Shown: positions 1-12,718 of the stretch, one piece after another
Layout of the letters: each line of letters opens with the position of its first letter
Numbering within the stretch: the first letter of the stretch is position 1
From: Datisca glomerata
Taxonomy: Eukaryota; Streptophyta; Magnoliopsida; Cucurbitales; Datiscaceae
DNA length: 64,000 bases
NCBI GenBank assembly: GCA_003255025.1
Contig: QANY01007891.1
Span: 2,076,558-2,140,557 of the forward strand
Direction of reading: 5' to 3'
The notes under the pieces: model-generated
What the model saw: the letters and a program-made list of their open reading frames with translations, nothing else
Told to the model about the DNA's origin: nothing
Database searches by the model: none
Program-made: the position numbers and the translations under genes

Positions 1-2697
1 GTACAGAAAACAAGAAGTTAAGGAACAGAAGGATGAAAGCAAAGAAGAGGAGAGAAAGAGAGAAGAGAAAATCATCTATTCATTAACAAAGATAGTCATG
101 AACAAACAAACAAACTTATACAGAAGAAGAGCCAACGGCTAGTAAGGATTAAAGGGCAAATATACTCTTACCTAATTAACTGAACTAAATACCAATAAAC
201 CTATCTACTTAACACCTCATAGCATTGCTCTTCATCTTTAGTTTATGTCTATCAAAATCAAATTGGGTGCATTGTCACATTCTACTATTGAACATCCAGA
301 TATTACATGACAAATCTCTTTTATAAACAAACTACATAATTGATCTTTTAAACTGAGTTGACAGTTAAGCACCTCAAACATCTAATAACTTTTTGAAGTT
401 CTTAAATCCTTTAGATACTACATACATTTCAGTTAATTACTCATGTGGTACACAATCCCATTTACTTATTTTTTTTTCTTTTAATATTTATAAAACAAAC
501 TTACATGCACCAAAAAGAGAGTATAGAAGACAAACAAATCTTGGACGTCAAATTAACTTTTATTTGCATGTAAGTGTAAATGTCAGTTGCAAAGGAAGAA
601 AAAAAGGTGTTAGTTTTTTGTATTTATTTTAGAAGTTTTACCGTTAAAATTCTTACAGCGACGACTACGAGTAATGGAGTAACGTGGCGGGCAACCTAGG
701 TTTCGCCCCCATTTAGAATTCCCTTTAGTACGTCTCTGGGCACTTTGTTTCCCTGTTCCCGATTCCCAAATATGCTTTTTTAACGTGACATTACAGATCG
801 TGCTCACACGCTCTAAAACAAACAGGAAAAAAATACAATTCTGTTATAACTTTGAGTTTTGATAAATAAAATTTTAAATTTTAAATAATTAAGTGATATA
901 TGAATAATTTATAATTTTATATTTTAAAATAATTTAAATAGTTAAAAATATAAATTTATAAATGATTAATATATTTATTTAATCATTTAAAATTTGATCA
1001 ATTAATTATTTAATTAGTGTAAAGTTACTAAAAAAATAGAAAAGAAAGTTTTTCGCATTTGTCAATTATTTTTCTATTTACTGATACAATAAATTACTTA
1101 TATTTTCACTAATTAATTTCTAATTACTTTGACTATGATACGTTTTTATTTAGAGTAATTTTATAATGATAAATTATTCGATTAAGTTTTAGTCTATAAA
1201 ATAACATGTCAATTATTCATATATGGTGTGTTATTACTCATTAAAATAATTTGTTATTTATATATTAACTATCAAATTAATTAATTATACATCACTTTAT
1301 TAAAGTTAATTTCGAGCTTAATCATTGGAAAATCTCTTTTTAAGCCTTGTAAGTAAATAGCGTTATGATGAAACATATTTTTTTTTTATAATTTTGACTT
1401 GGAGAGTGCATATTGAATTACATATTAAGTTTTTCTTGGGAACCAAGCAAAGGTGTCTTATTTTTGTTAATTTTATTTCACCTATAGTCAACTATTTTAC
1501 TAAATTTTATTTTCCTTATTTGACAAACCAATTTGTTTTTCTTAGTAATTCTTTTTTTTTTAAATTGTACGAAATTTAAATATTTTCTTTCTATTCTTGG
1601 CTATATTAAAAAAGAACATTTCCAAGAAAAATGGGATTTTGTGTTGTCCATGATTAATGGCGCGTGTAGTTCAAATTCTGTTATACAACTAAAAGAGCTA
1701 GTCCTCTCACCTCTGCGTCGAACTTATTTTAAATTATCGCCGTGTAGAGTGGGGCCTAGAAAGAACTGGGTAATCCGCGTGACGACTCATGTACCTTAAG
1801 CTCGTAAGTAAATGGAATCAGCTCGAGATTAGCGCCTAGCTCCATGGATTTCAAATCCCTTTCATACAAATACTACAATTTATATGTAAAATAGAAGTGC
1901 TACAAATTTTTTTACCCAATCTGATTTAGTATAAATTAGTTTTTAGTAGTTTCTTTTAACTGTACAAAAAATACTATACGACATGGTAATTTAAACCATT
2001 CTATCTACTTTTCTAAGGAATATATTTGATTCAATATAACTCATATTCTTCATCTTCTTATACACATTATAATGTAAATTTGGATGACAAAAATGACGAA
2101 TGAGGCATTCCAAATGGTAAAAAATATTGAAATGTGAGGAGTTGACATGATTAATTAATAATTTATACTCGTACTCGAGACCTTATGTGGACTAGTCACA
2201 GTACTTCAAAATTCGTACTTGAGTCCAATCAGACCACGATAGACAACGAATCAATGGTTTGATTCTCTAAGGACTTTTTATCGAACATTTTGTTCGTTCG
2301 TGTTAGATTGCCTCATAATTCAATAATTCATATTAAGTTTCTCATTGGATGAATTGCATTGTTGATATTGACCTCAGAAGGTAAGTATATAGCTAATCCT
2401 TGAACACCCAATCATCCCACAATAAAAACACGATATGGATTCTCTATTGTCACGAGGTCATATCTTGAAAAAATTGACTAAATTCATTTGAGTTATTCTG
2501 CATAAAAAACCCACTTAATATTGGAACACCTTGTCAACTTTGTGTAAAATACTCGTTTGGATAAAGACTTCCAAATTACCATTCGCGAAGCCATGGTAAC
2601 GAATAACAAATCGAGAATGAATAGAGAAAGTATAATCATGCTATGATTGACACAATATCAAATAGGGGTAATAATATCAACAAAATAATGTCGTGAT
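1..2697. other. Unannotated AT-rich spacer
   Basis: No gene could be recognised. Two short stretches are richer in GC than their surroundings: about 650-810, with a minus-strand open frame of about 65 codons whose only in-frame start is GTG, rich in Arg, Lys and Ser; and about 1640-1860, with a plus-strand frame ending in VIRVTTHVP. Neither matches a family I know and neither has a convincing start context. The rest is AT-rich with homopolymer runs. The right boundary is the first base of the copia 3' LTR. Confidence 0.5.
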
Positions 2698-5001
2698 TGT
2701 TGGAAATGTGGCGCGTGCGGCAGAAGCGCGATGACTTTTTTTTTTAAAGAAAAAAGGTTTAAACTTTAATCAAAATAAATGCAACACCACGATATCAAAA
2801 AGTAAAAACTTTTATTGAAAGCTATTTTCAATCGGATAATTATATATTTATATATTAAATTCAAAACATACATGGATATAGAATACACATCTCTTATAGT
2901 CTAATCAAGCGTCCCCGCAAACCGACGATCTTCCGTTCCCAAGCACAACGAACTTCGACATCCGCATCAAGATTTTTAAAGTCAAACCTCAAACACACTA
3001 GAACGTGCGTGGATACGTAGAATATAACAAGAACACTTTTCTATCTCTAGGTGTACTCAACACATGAGATCTAGAGATTTTCGGAGAATGAATAATTTTA
3101 TGAAACTAATCTCTGAGAGAATGCAATGATTATTCTCAGAGAGTTTCATCCTGATAGCAACTGTGTTGTTAGCACAAAAATCCAGCACTGATGATAATAG
3201 AATAATATCGATATATTTTTTAGGCACCCCATATTTTTAGGGGATATACACAAAATATAATTAATCATAAAATTGTCATTGTAGTGTGACTCACTGCAAC
3301 TGTGTACAACTACAGTGCCACACGGCACACTTGAGGTATCACAGTGCCTCACAGCACTACTGTAATGCTTGTGGCACTACAGTATTACACACATAATTGT
3401 AGTGTCACGTGACACTATACTAATCCATGTCAATTTCTTATTCTCAATCAATGATTGACATGTGACAGTGTAACATGTAATGTGGCAATATATGTAAATT
3501 AATTATTTAATATAGTCACACAAATATTTAGATATATGTTAATCAAAAATAACTTACTGATCATCCATATCAACTAACTTATCTGTTAGTTCATAAATAA
3601 CAGATTTAGTTTATTCAAATTTTGAATTATCATCTAATAATAATTAATAATTATCTAATTTCACAAATTAGATATTCTGTCTCATTTATCGATAATAACA
3701 AAAATTTATCGATGTAATTATCTATATGTAATTTCCAAAAATCAATATAGATAATTCAATTAATTAATCATACATAATTATCTCATAATTATGTACTAAC
3801 CCTAGAAATATAATTCATTTTGCAAGTTAGTCATTTTCTCATGTCCTAAAATATTCACACTCTAAACTGTGTAGTACAGAGGTGACTTGAGAACCATGAA
3901 CTTATAATCTTAAACATTAATAAACCAGAATATTAATTAAACTCTTTAATTACATAATATTATTTATTAGTTCATTTTTACTCCCCTATAAATATGAAAT
4001 TGCACGATCTAAGATTATAGAATGTATTTACAGAATATTTTCGTGTAGTCCACTGATATAATCATTTCATGTAGTTATGTCATCTAATTATTGGTCTGTA
4101 AATTAGAGTTGATCAAAATTAGTCTTTTACCCTTCTATTTACCTCTTGATCCTTAAGTACCATTAATTCACAAATGATTGACTAATTTATAATCGTATTA
4201 TAAATTTGAGCTTAATAACCATTCAGTTCCAAAATTAACACTTAAGGGCACAAATACACGATCATTTAGGGAAGCTTGGATTTTAAATCTTGTAAGATCA
4301 TGTTCCCGTCCATCCACATCACTTATAATCATATTATAAATTTAAGCTTTATAACCATTCAATTCTAAAATTAACACTTAAGGGCGCCAATATACGATCC
4401 ATTAGAAAAACTTAGATTCTAAATCTTGTAAGATCATGTTCTCAGCCATCCACGTCACTGGGTCTCCAAAATAAAAGTCACTAGCATGTTTTACAAAAAA
4501 ACCTTAAAGAATGAATAAAAAGATTCAGTAGACATGTTTATGAGTTATGATTACTCAGGATTCAAGCTGATCAACATACGATCATCAGATTGATGTGTAT
4601 TGAATCTTTATGATAAATGACACGTAAATAAAGATATTAATTCGCATCGGTCCTGTCGTATATAATATTATTATATAAAGTACATTCACTAAGATGTATA
4701 TCCACATCAATGATCCGGATCTAGATTACATGCATCTATAATGCTTAGTGAACTGTACTAGCAACTAATCATTAAAGATTCTATACTTTAGTACGTTGCT
4801 AACAATTTTATTTATTATCTATGATCTTAATCCTCCCGTACTAATACAAGATCATAGTCTCATTAATGAATATGTAATTTTCTGATATTTATATAAATTA
4901 TTCAACAATAATTTAAAAGAACATTTATAAGAAAAATGAAACTTCATTAAATTTCATATTAAAGTATCAATACACTTGCTTTGAGGGCATAACTCCTAAC
5001 A
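2698..5001 (-). repeat. 3' LTR of copia 1
   Basis: This 2304-bp LTR is the downstream copy of the minus-strand element. It begins TGTTGGAAATG and ends CATAACTCCTAACA in the plus-strand reading. It is longer than its partner mainly because of a 136-bp tandem duplication at 4187-4458. A stretch at about 3290-3430 is rich in short CACTGCAAC/CACTACAGT-type repeats. Confidence 0.9.
4187..4458. repeat. 136-bp tandem duplication inside the 3' LTR
   Basis: Two adjacent copies (4187-4322 and 4323-4458) both run from TTATAATC through TAACCATTCA, TTAACACTTAAGGGC and GATCATGTTC to CATCCAC(A/G)TCAC. The other LTR holds a single copy, at about 11877-12010. The copies have diverged from each other, so the event is not recent. 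Confidence 0.85.
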
Positions 5002-5016
5002 ATTCTCACTTTCCCT
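5002..5016 (-). other. Polypurine tract of copia 1
   Basis: On the minus strand the bases directly before the 3' LTR read AGGGAAAGTGAGAAT, a purine-rich tract in the place where plus-strand DNA synthesis is primed in LTR elements. The pol reading frame ends a few bases upstream. Confidence 0.7.
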
Positions 5017-5017
5017 A

Positions 5018-6480
5018 AAACAAATGCGGCATCTCTCTCAACCTTATGTTACACACATGACCCTCAAATGACTTCACAGTAAGTGTCTTGGTAAAATGAT
5101 CGGCCAGGTTATGAGCTAACATTATTTTCGTAACAATCACATCCCATCGACGCACAATCTCTCTTACAAGATGATATTTCTTCTCTATATGCTTGCCCCT
5201 CTTGTGACTCCTCGGTTATTTGAAATTAGCTACCACCCCACTGTTGTCACATTATAGGATCAGTGGCTTCTCCATATCTAAAACTACTTTCAGATCAGTA
5301 TAGATTTTTCTGAGTCATACCGCTTCTTTTGCAGCTTCACAAGCCACTATATATTTGGCTTCCATATTTGAATATGCAATGTTAGATTATTTAATACTTC
5401 TCTTGACTACAACTGCTTCACTAGGGTGAATACTGATCCAGATTTGGACTTCCGACTGTCTCTGTCTGATTGAAAATTATAATTAGTATATCCAGTGCAG
5501 TTCAGGTCTCCACCTGAATAAACAAGCATATAGTTTCTCATTCTCCTAAGAATACTTGAGAATGTGATTTACTGGAATCCAATATTCTAAACCATGTTTC
5601 GATTGATAACGACTAATAATTTTCACTGCATAACAGATGTATGGTCTCATACATAACATGACATACATGAGACTACCAGAACTTAAGCATAAAGAACATT
5701 TCTCAAGTCATCTTCCTCTTGAGGTGTCTTAGGACATTGTTCTTTGGAAAGAAAAATTTCATGTCTGGTCGGTAGTTGACTTTTCTTGGAATTCTGCATA
5801 GAGAATCTCTCAAGCACTTATGTTCTTTCTAGAATATAGGCCTCGCCTCTCCCAAATCTTTCATTTAGATTTATCATGTAACCACTTCTTTACAATTGAC
5901 AAAGTTTCTACGTCATTCCTTATAAATAAATATCATCAACGTAAAGAACTAAAAAAATCAATATATTATCTTTGATGTATTTATAAATACAAGCTTTGTC
6001 AACATTTTGCTCGAAGCCATATGATTTAATAATCTCATCAAATATAAGTTTTCAACATCTAGATGCTTGCTTTAACTCATAAATGGATTTAAGCAACTTG
6101 CATATTTTCTGTTCTTGTTCATTTTTCACGAACCCTTCTGGTTGCATCATATACATGTTTTCTTCAAGAGAACTATTTAGAAAAGCTATCTTGACGTCCA
6201 TTTGCCATATCTCATAGTCAAACTAGCGGTTATGTACAAAAAGATTTGAATGGATTTTAGCATGGCAACATGGAAGAATTTTTCTTCATAATCCACTCAT
6301 CCCTTTGTGATAGCCCTTGGCTACTATAGTGCCTTGAAAATCTCTACTTTCGCATCTGCACCTCTTTTCTTCTTGAAGATCTATTTACATCCAATCGTCC
6401 TGACATCTTCATGTGAATATATAAGTTCTCATACGGAATTGGAATAAATTGATTCCATTTCTTGGTTCATGGTATCTTGC
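5018..6480 (-). pseudogene. Copia reverse transcriptase-RNase H remnant
   Basis: The minus strand shows NQEMESIYSNSV at the start, then WQMDVKIAFLN, MMQPEGFVKNEQEQ and KLLKSIYELKQAS, and the catalytic YVDD at 5932-5943. RNase H landmarks follow: ISRYQSKHGLEYW, GDLNCTGYT-like sequence, EAKYIVACEA, and a C-terminal AHNLADHFTKTL. Several stops (for example after KQASR) and frameshifts break the frame. The frame ends a few bases before the polypurine tract, as in intact elements. Confidence 0.88.
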
Positions 6481-6498
6481 CATTTCTCCTTTTTAGGA

Positions 6499-8010
6499 TC
6501 ATTCATCATCTTTAAAGGTTAATGCATCATCCTTATTAGTGTCTGAAACTATGACATGTGCCTCTAGTTCATAGCGAATAAGTTGTCTTACAACCCTTCC
6601 ACTATGACGTTGCACCAGAGTTTCCTGAATATAAACTGTGGTTTGTCGTTTATTAATTGATGATAAAGGTGGTCTGATCTCATCATTCGCTAATTCCTCA
6701 AAAACTATTCTGCTACGAGGTTTGTAGTTTTTCATATAGTCGTGTTTAAAGAAGGTGGCATTTATCGATACAAATACCTTTCGATCACTGTGACTATAAA
6801 AGTACTCACGTCTAGTTTCTGGAGCATAGCCAACGAATATACACACTTAAGACCTTGAGTCTAACTTTCCAGTCTTGGATTTAAGAGCATGAGCTGTACA
6901 TCCTTATATACGGCAATAAAGTAAATTAGGTTTGGAGTCATTTCATAACTTTAAAGGTGTCTTGCTTACAGACTTAGAAGGCACCACATTCAAAATCTAA
7001 GTTGCCATTTGAAGTGCATATCCTAAAAAAGCGAGTGGTAGTGAGGAGTAGCTTAACATCGACCTAACCATATCCTCTCTAAAACAACATTTTACTGTGG
7101 CGTTCCAAATATTGTGAGTTGGGATATGAAGCCGTACTCCAGCAGATAATCCTTAAATTCTAAATCCAAGTACTCACCACCTCGATCTGATCGAAGTGTT
7201 TTTAAAGATTTACCTAATTACTTTTCAGCTTAAGCTTTAAAGTCCTTAAACTTTCTAAAAGTTTCAGACTTTCTATGTATTATGTAAGTATAACCATATA
7301 TTGAGTAATCGTCAATAGAAGTAATGAAATACTCATACCCACCTCTAGCTTGTACATTGATCGATCCACTTACATCACTATATACTAGCTCAAGTGGTTC
7401 CTTGGCTCTTTGTCCATTTCCTGTGAAATGTCTCCTGGGTAATTTTCCTTCTAGACAAGATTCACAAACAAGAAGAGTCCTAACTTTTAGTTCTCACAAA
7501 GCACCATACTTTGTTAACCTAATTAATCTATCAAGATTAATATGTCCCAATCCAAGATGTCATATCTGTGTGTGTGTGTTATCTTCATCATGAGAAACTC
7601 TTTGTCGTTGATTACTTTTATGATTCGCTCAGATATATTTAACACGCGTTCTGTCGGTTTAAGCATATACAGTCTATTCGATACTTTTGCATGACAAATA
7701 TTGAATCCATTATCAAAAATAATAAACCCATTATTAATTAAAGAATCTTCATAATTGTTCATATAGTAACGAAAGAGAAATCAAATTTATCAAAAATTTA
7801 GGAATATAATAAACATTGTTCAAAACTAAATAATTATTTCCAAAATTAAGGCTTACTGTCCCCAATGCTTTCACTGACCCGAACACGCAACTGTCAACTC
7901 TCATGATGACCTCTCAATCAGCCAGCTCCTTTGACGAATCAAAGATCTGTAAAATAAGAATATACATGGTTAGTGGCTCCTGAATCCAGTATCCAGGATG
8001 ACAAATCATA
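6499..8010 (-). pseudogene. Copia protease-integrase remnant
   Basis: On the minus strand the protease active-site motif WILDSGATNHV lies at about 7960-8000, just after the zinc knuckle. Further on, integrase landmarks appear in order: TLRSDRGGEYL with nearby GTPQ (about 7080-7210), then an open frame at 6499-6846 beginning CIFVGYAPETRREYFYSHSD and containing KVFVSINATFF and KPRSRIVFEEL, the conserved C-terminal integrase-RT linker of copia. Many stops and frameshifts interrupt it. The intact protein would cut the polyprotein and insert cDNA into the host chromosome. Confidence 0.85.
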
Positions 8011-8029
8011 TTCCACTAACCAAGTTTCC

Positions 8030-8501
8030 AAGGTAATCATATTTACCTTTCTTTTTCAGCTCGGAGAGATACTTGCTACAGTTTCTCTTCCAATGACATT
8101 TAACCCAACAATGGAAACATTTTCCCATGGGCTTGTTGTCGTTCTTGTTCTTCTTGACTTCCAGCGATGTCGTGGCTTTCTTTCCTTTTTATTCTTACAT
8201 TTTCCCTTACCATTGATCTTCTTCCTCTTTTTGTTACTACTAACAACATAGGGAGAAGGATTTTACTCGGTAACGTTTACCTCGCCACAATGATAGCCCC
8301 TGTGTCAATAATCCAAGTATTGACTGCAAGCCTTTTAGCATTTTCTTCAGCAAGAATAAATTCATTATGCTCATAAACTAGCAACATGTTCGAGTTGGAT
8401 TTCCATCTTATGGAGTTATCACCATTTAATTTCTCAAGTGCAAGTAAAGTAGTAATAGGGTTGCCCATTGTAGACATAATAATAACTGAAAAATAAAACA
8501 T
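8030..8501 (-). pseudogene. Copia gag remnant (N-terminus and zinc knuckle)
   Basis: The minus strand opens with a start region followed by LEKLNGDNSIRWKSN and LLVYEHNEFILAEE, the typical copia gag N-terminus. About 260 bp further on comes a CCHC zinc knuckle, KCFHCWVKCHWKRNC (Cys, Cys, His, Cys spaced 2-4-4), at about 8060-8125. In intact copia gag proteins about 200 residues separate these two landmarks; here there is room for fewer than 90, so much of central gag is deleted. Frames shift between the parts. Gag would form the virus-like particle and bind element RNA, but this copy cannot be functional. Confidence 0.8.
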
Positions 8502-10346
8502 ACATAATTCAATATAACTGAAATAAATATAAAAAATTCAGAGAGTAAACATAATGCATGAATGCAATATATTAAACACATAAATTTAACATTTACTAAT
8601 CCACGATAAAATAACCTAACAATTAATGTGCCGCCTTAAGGCCAATTAAATTAATCTTAGACTATTTATGAGACATTCTCATCCATATTAATTAAAATTT
8701 AAAATATCTCATATTTTTTCTTTTGACAATAAGATATCACTAATTTGGTCAAAAGTTATCCACTCAAAGCTTCATTGTGACTTTGAAACCCATTATTTTA
8801 GATTCCATGACTTGATTTAGAATATACCGTCTTAGGGTCGGTCAAAAATTAAACTACATCACTTAGTCTTATCTTCTTAAGAAGTTCATCCTTGGTATTG
8901 ATACAGCTCGAAACCGTCCTTAAGGGGATGAAAAGAAAGTCATATCGAGACCCTTACTGTACCTCACGGTGTTGTACTCATAATGGAGACCATATATTAC
9001 ATTGGCATGTCAACCTTCTCTCACTCACTATTTTAGGATAATGTGTTTCTATTTTAATTAATAAATTAATTACTAGTTAAAATAATCCTATAAATATAAA
9101 ATTAATAGTTAATCAAATCTAATTGGTCTGAATTCATTTAACCTTTTAAAGAGCCTAAGTCATAAATAGGTGAACTTAGAATAACAAATTAACTACATTC
9201 ATCAAACTTTAATAAAAATATTTTAATAAAGTTGGTTATCCTAAATGTTACTATAGCCTAGTAGTTTACATGCAATGGATTTCATAAAACAATCATATAA
9301 ATATATTTGAACAATCCTAATCAATCATGCTTCTACTAATAAGATGCATGATTAAATAAAACTGTGTGAGGTTTCATGTATGGTATGTGATCGACTAATG
9401 CATGGTCATGTTATCAATAAACATTTATTTAACAATGAAAAAAATAATGATTAACCGAGTGACAATTGAATATTTTTAAATTACAACAATTGAAAAATAT
9501 AAATAAAATTACGAAGATGACTTCATGAGTACATATTTTCAAAATATCTCTTTCTCCACCAGAAGTCCATCTTCATAATTTTCAAGTTTTGAACAAAACC
9601 CTTCTATTTAGGAAAAACTATTTTTTTAATTAAATAATCTCTACAATTATCATTTAAAAATGATTGAATTTGATTTAGTAAAAAAAATTAATGACTTATC
9701 AAACTTAGGTCAAACACAATCAACTAATCAATTTTAATTTTCATGATTAAAATTAATAATTTTATTTTAAATTATATTAATTTTAAATTTTAAAAGATAA
9801 AAGATAGAGTTAGGATTTTCGTGAAACTCTGCAGGGATAGGGTAACTTGGTATCAAAGTTTCTATGAAACTTCCCTGCCAGTAACAATAATTACCACCGA
9901 TGATAGGACTATCCCACCGCTGCCGACCACCGTCAGCGATGACACATACGCCAATTTTCCAGCAGCGTCGCCGTCGTTGGACCACTGCTGGCGCCAGCGC
10001 CAGAAGTCTAATTTCCAGTACCCGTGCCAAAATTCCCTAGGAATTCTAATTTTTGCATTTTCTTCCTCGTTCGTCTCGTGCTCTTTTTTGTCTTCTCACG
10101 ATCGGAATTGTTACAAGATAATATTCAAAATAAGAATTATAAAAAAATTTCTATGCCCCAAAAGGGCTTACCCAAGATCTAAGAAAAAATAAAGAATAAA
10201 GCCTAACTCCATAGTCACCATACAATTAACGATCCATCATTAACCATACATTCAAAAGTAAACTATCCATTCATTCATACATATCAGAATATTATGAATA
10301 ATGCAAGAATACCCACACAGTATTTAATACATAAATATATAAAGAT
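8502..10346 (-). other. Long 5' leader of copia 1
   Basis: About 1.85 kb separates the primer-binding site from the gag start. It holds no recognised coding domain. Most is AT-rich, but 9820-10090 is a GC-richer island with overlapping open frames on both strands (123 codons plus, 87 codons minus) and repeated CGCC/GCGAC words. A long leader with a GC-rich patch also follows the separate LTR at 31101-32399. A leader intron or leader ORF is possible but not shown. Confidence 0.6.
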
Positions 10347-10359
10347 CACTCTGATACCA
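10347..10359 (-). other. tRNA-Met primer-binding site of copia 1
   Basis: The minus-strand sequence directly downstream of the 5' LTR reads TGGTATCAGAGTG, two bases after the LTR end. It matches the usual copia site TGGTATCAGAGC, complementary to the 3' end of initiator tRNA-Met. This fixes the orientation of the element. Confidence 0.9.
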
Positions 10360-10361
10360 AT

Positions 10362-12553
10362 TGTTGGAAACATCGCTCGTGTGGCGGAAGCGCGAGGGAC
10401 TTTTTTTAAATGAAAAGGGTTTAAACTTTAATCGAAATAAATGCAGTGCCACGGTATCCAAAAATAAAAGCTTTTATTGAAAACTATTTTCAATTGGATT
10501 CATTATATATTTATTTATTAAATCAAAGACATACATGGATATAGAATATATACCTCTTATAGTCTAATCAAGCGTCCTCGCAAGCCAACAATCTTTTGTT
10601 TCCACGAACAACGAACTTCGACATCCACACCAAGATCTTTCAAGTCAATCCTCAAACACACTAGGACATGTATGTGCACGTAGAATATAGCAAAAACACA
10701 TTTTCTGCCTCTAGATGTACTCAACACATGAGATCTAGAGATTTTCGAAGAATGAATAATTTTGTGAGACTAATCTCTAAGATAATACAATGATTATTCT
10801 CACAGAACTTTTTTATTAACTTTTTAATCTTAGAGAGTTTCACCCTAATAGCTACTACAATGATAATTTTGTGATTAATTATTATTTTGTGTATATCCCC
10901 TAAAAATATGGGGTGCCTAAAAATATATATAGATATTATTCAATTGGTCTCAGTGCTGGATTTTTATGTTAACAACACAGTTGCTATCAGGATGAAACTC
11001 CTTAAGATTAAGTAGTCACAATGGGATCCACTGCAACTATGCACAACTACATTATCACATGACACTATTGTAGTGTCGCTAAGTATTGCACATCTAACTG
11101 TAGTGCCATATGGCACTACAGTAGTCCATGTCAATTTCTAAATCTCAATCAGTGATTGATATGTGACAGTCCAACATGCTACGCGGCAATATCTGTAAAT
11201 TATTTTAATCAGATAAATATCTAAATATCAGTTAATTCAAAATTAACTTATCTAATCATCTTTATCAACTAGTTTATTTGTTAGTTCACAAATAACATAT
11301 TTAATTGATTCAAATTTTCAATTATTATCTAATAATTAATAGTTATCTAATTTCATAAAGTATATATTATGTCTCACTTATCGATAATTATAATAATTAA
11401 TCGATGTAATTATCTATATGTAATTTTCTGAAAATCAATATAGGTTAATTAATTCTTAATTAATTTATCACACATAATTATGTACTTGCCCTAGAAATAT
11501 AATTTTTTTTACAAATTAGTCATTTTCTCATATCCTAAACTATCCACACCCTAGACGGTGTAGCATAGAGGTGATTTAAAAATCATGAACCTATAATCCT
11601 AAGCTCCAATAAACTAGATTATTAATTAAACTCTGTAATTAAATAATCTTATTTATTAATTTCATTATTACTCTAATATAAATATGAAATTGCACTCTTA
11701 GATATTATAGAATGTACTTACAGAGTATTCTCGTGTAGTCCGTTGATATAATAATTTAATGTATTTTTGTCCTCCAATTATTGGTTCTTAAATTAGAGTT
11801 GGTCAAAATTATCGTTTAGCTTTCTAATAACCTCTTGATCTTTAATTATCATTAATTCACTAGTGAATGACTAATTTATAATCATATTATAAATTTGTGC
11901 TCAATAACCATTCAGTTCAAGAATTAACACTTAAGAGAACCAATATACGATCCGTTAGAAAAGCTTGAGTTCTAAATTTGTAAAATCATGTTCATAGCCA
12001 TCCACATCACTGAATCTCCAAAGCAAAAGTCACTAGCATGGTTATGAACAAACCTTAACGAGTGAATCAAAAGATCCAGTAGACATGTATATGAGTTTAT
12101 GACTACTTAGGATTCAGACTGATCTACATATGATCATCAGATTGATGTGTATTAAATTTTTATGATAAATGCTAAGTTAATAAATATATTAATTTATATC
12201 GGTTTTATCATATATAATGTTATGATATAAATTAGTACATTCACTAAGATATCTATCTACATCAATTATTCTGATCTAGATCACATGCATTCATAATGTT
12301 TAGTGAACCGTACTAGTAACCAATCATTAAAAATTTCATACTTTAATATATTGCTGATAATTTTATTCATTATTTATTATCTTAATCATCTGGTACTAAT
12401 ACAGATCACAGTCTCATTAATGAATATGGATTTCTAGATATTTATATAAATTATTCAACAATAATTTAAAAGAATAATTATAAGAAAAGTGAAATTATAT
12501 TAAATTCATATTAAAATGTTAATACACATGCGTTGAGGACATAACCCTCAACA
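10362..12553 (-). repeat. 5' LTR of copia 1
   Basis: This is the promoter-side LTR of the minus-strand element, 2192 bp, with TG...CA ends in the plus-strand reading (TGTTGGAAAC to CCCTCAACA). It aligns along its length with 2698-5001. Shared landmarks include the block near 10580-10620 on uneven CG-bearing sequence, the AACAACACAG/TTGCTATCAG block, and the terminal CATAACCCTCAACA. It carries one copy of the segment that is doubled in the other LTR. Confidence 0.9.
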
Positions 12554-12558
12554 CTGAT

Positions 12559-12718
12559 ATGCCTTCAACATGATTAATTGTGACTTTGGTGTCTTCTGCT
12601 ATTTTAGGAAGATTCAAACAAATCATTTCTGCCATGTTTGAACTACCTTCCCTCAATTCTAGAATGGGTGGTTCTATGGTTGGTCTGCGATCCCTTGATA
12701 CAAAAATGTGTTCTTAGA
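12559..12718 (-). other. Exon-like open frame of unknown identity
   Basis: Immediately next to the 5' LTR of copia 1, the minus strand is open for about 55 codons with unbiased, protein-like composition (pieces read RRPTIEPPILELREG, NMAEMICLNLPKI and TKVTINHVEGIS). It is preceded in frame by TAA and ends at the copia insertion point. No family was recognised. It could be a host exon fragment cut by the insertion, an older element, or chance. Confidence 0.25.

Larger units (their letters stand above)
2698..12553 (-). mobile_element. Ty1/copia LTR retrotransposon 1, complete but decayed
   Basis: Two long direct repeats, 2698-5001 and 10362-12553, both starting TGTTGG and ending AACA, bound an internal region of about 5.36 kb. 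A primer-binding site complementary to initiator tRNA-Met lies next to the right repeat and a purine tract next to the left one, so the element reads right to left. Broken gag, protease, integrase, reverse transcriptase and RNase H are seen on the minus strand in copia order (integrase before RT). The flanking 5-mers are GTGAT (left) and CTGAT (right), a target-site duplication with one mismatch. The two LTRs differ at many positions, including an extra 136-bp duplication in the left one, so the insertion is old. LTRs above 2 kb are unusually long for copia. It is clearly non-autonomous today. Confidence 0.92.

Noticed and set aside
610..807. Minus-strand Arg/Ser-rich frame of about 65 codons
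   Set aside because: It would have to start at GTG, has no known domain and has no supporting context.
9767..10192. Overlapping open frames of 87 and 123 codons on opposite strands
   Set aside because: Both fall in the GC-rich patch of the copia 1 leader, and no protein family was recognised, so neither is called as a gene.
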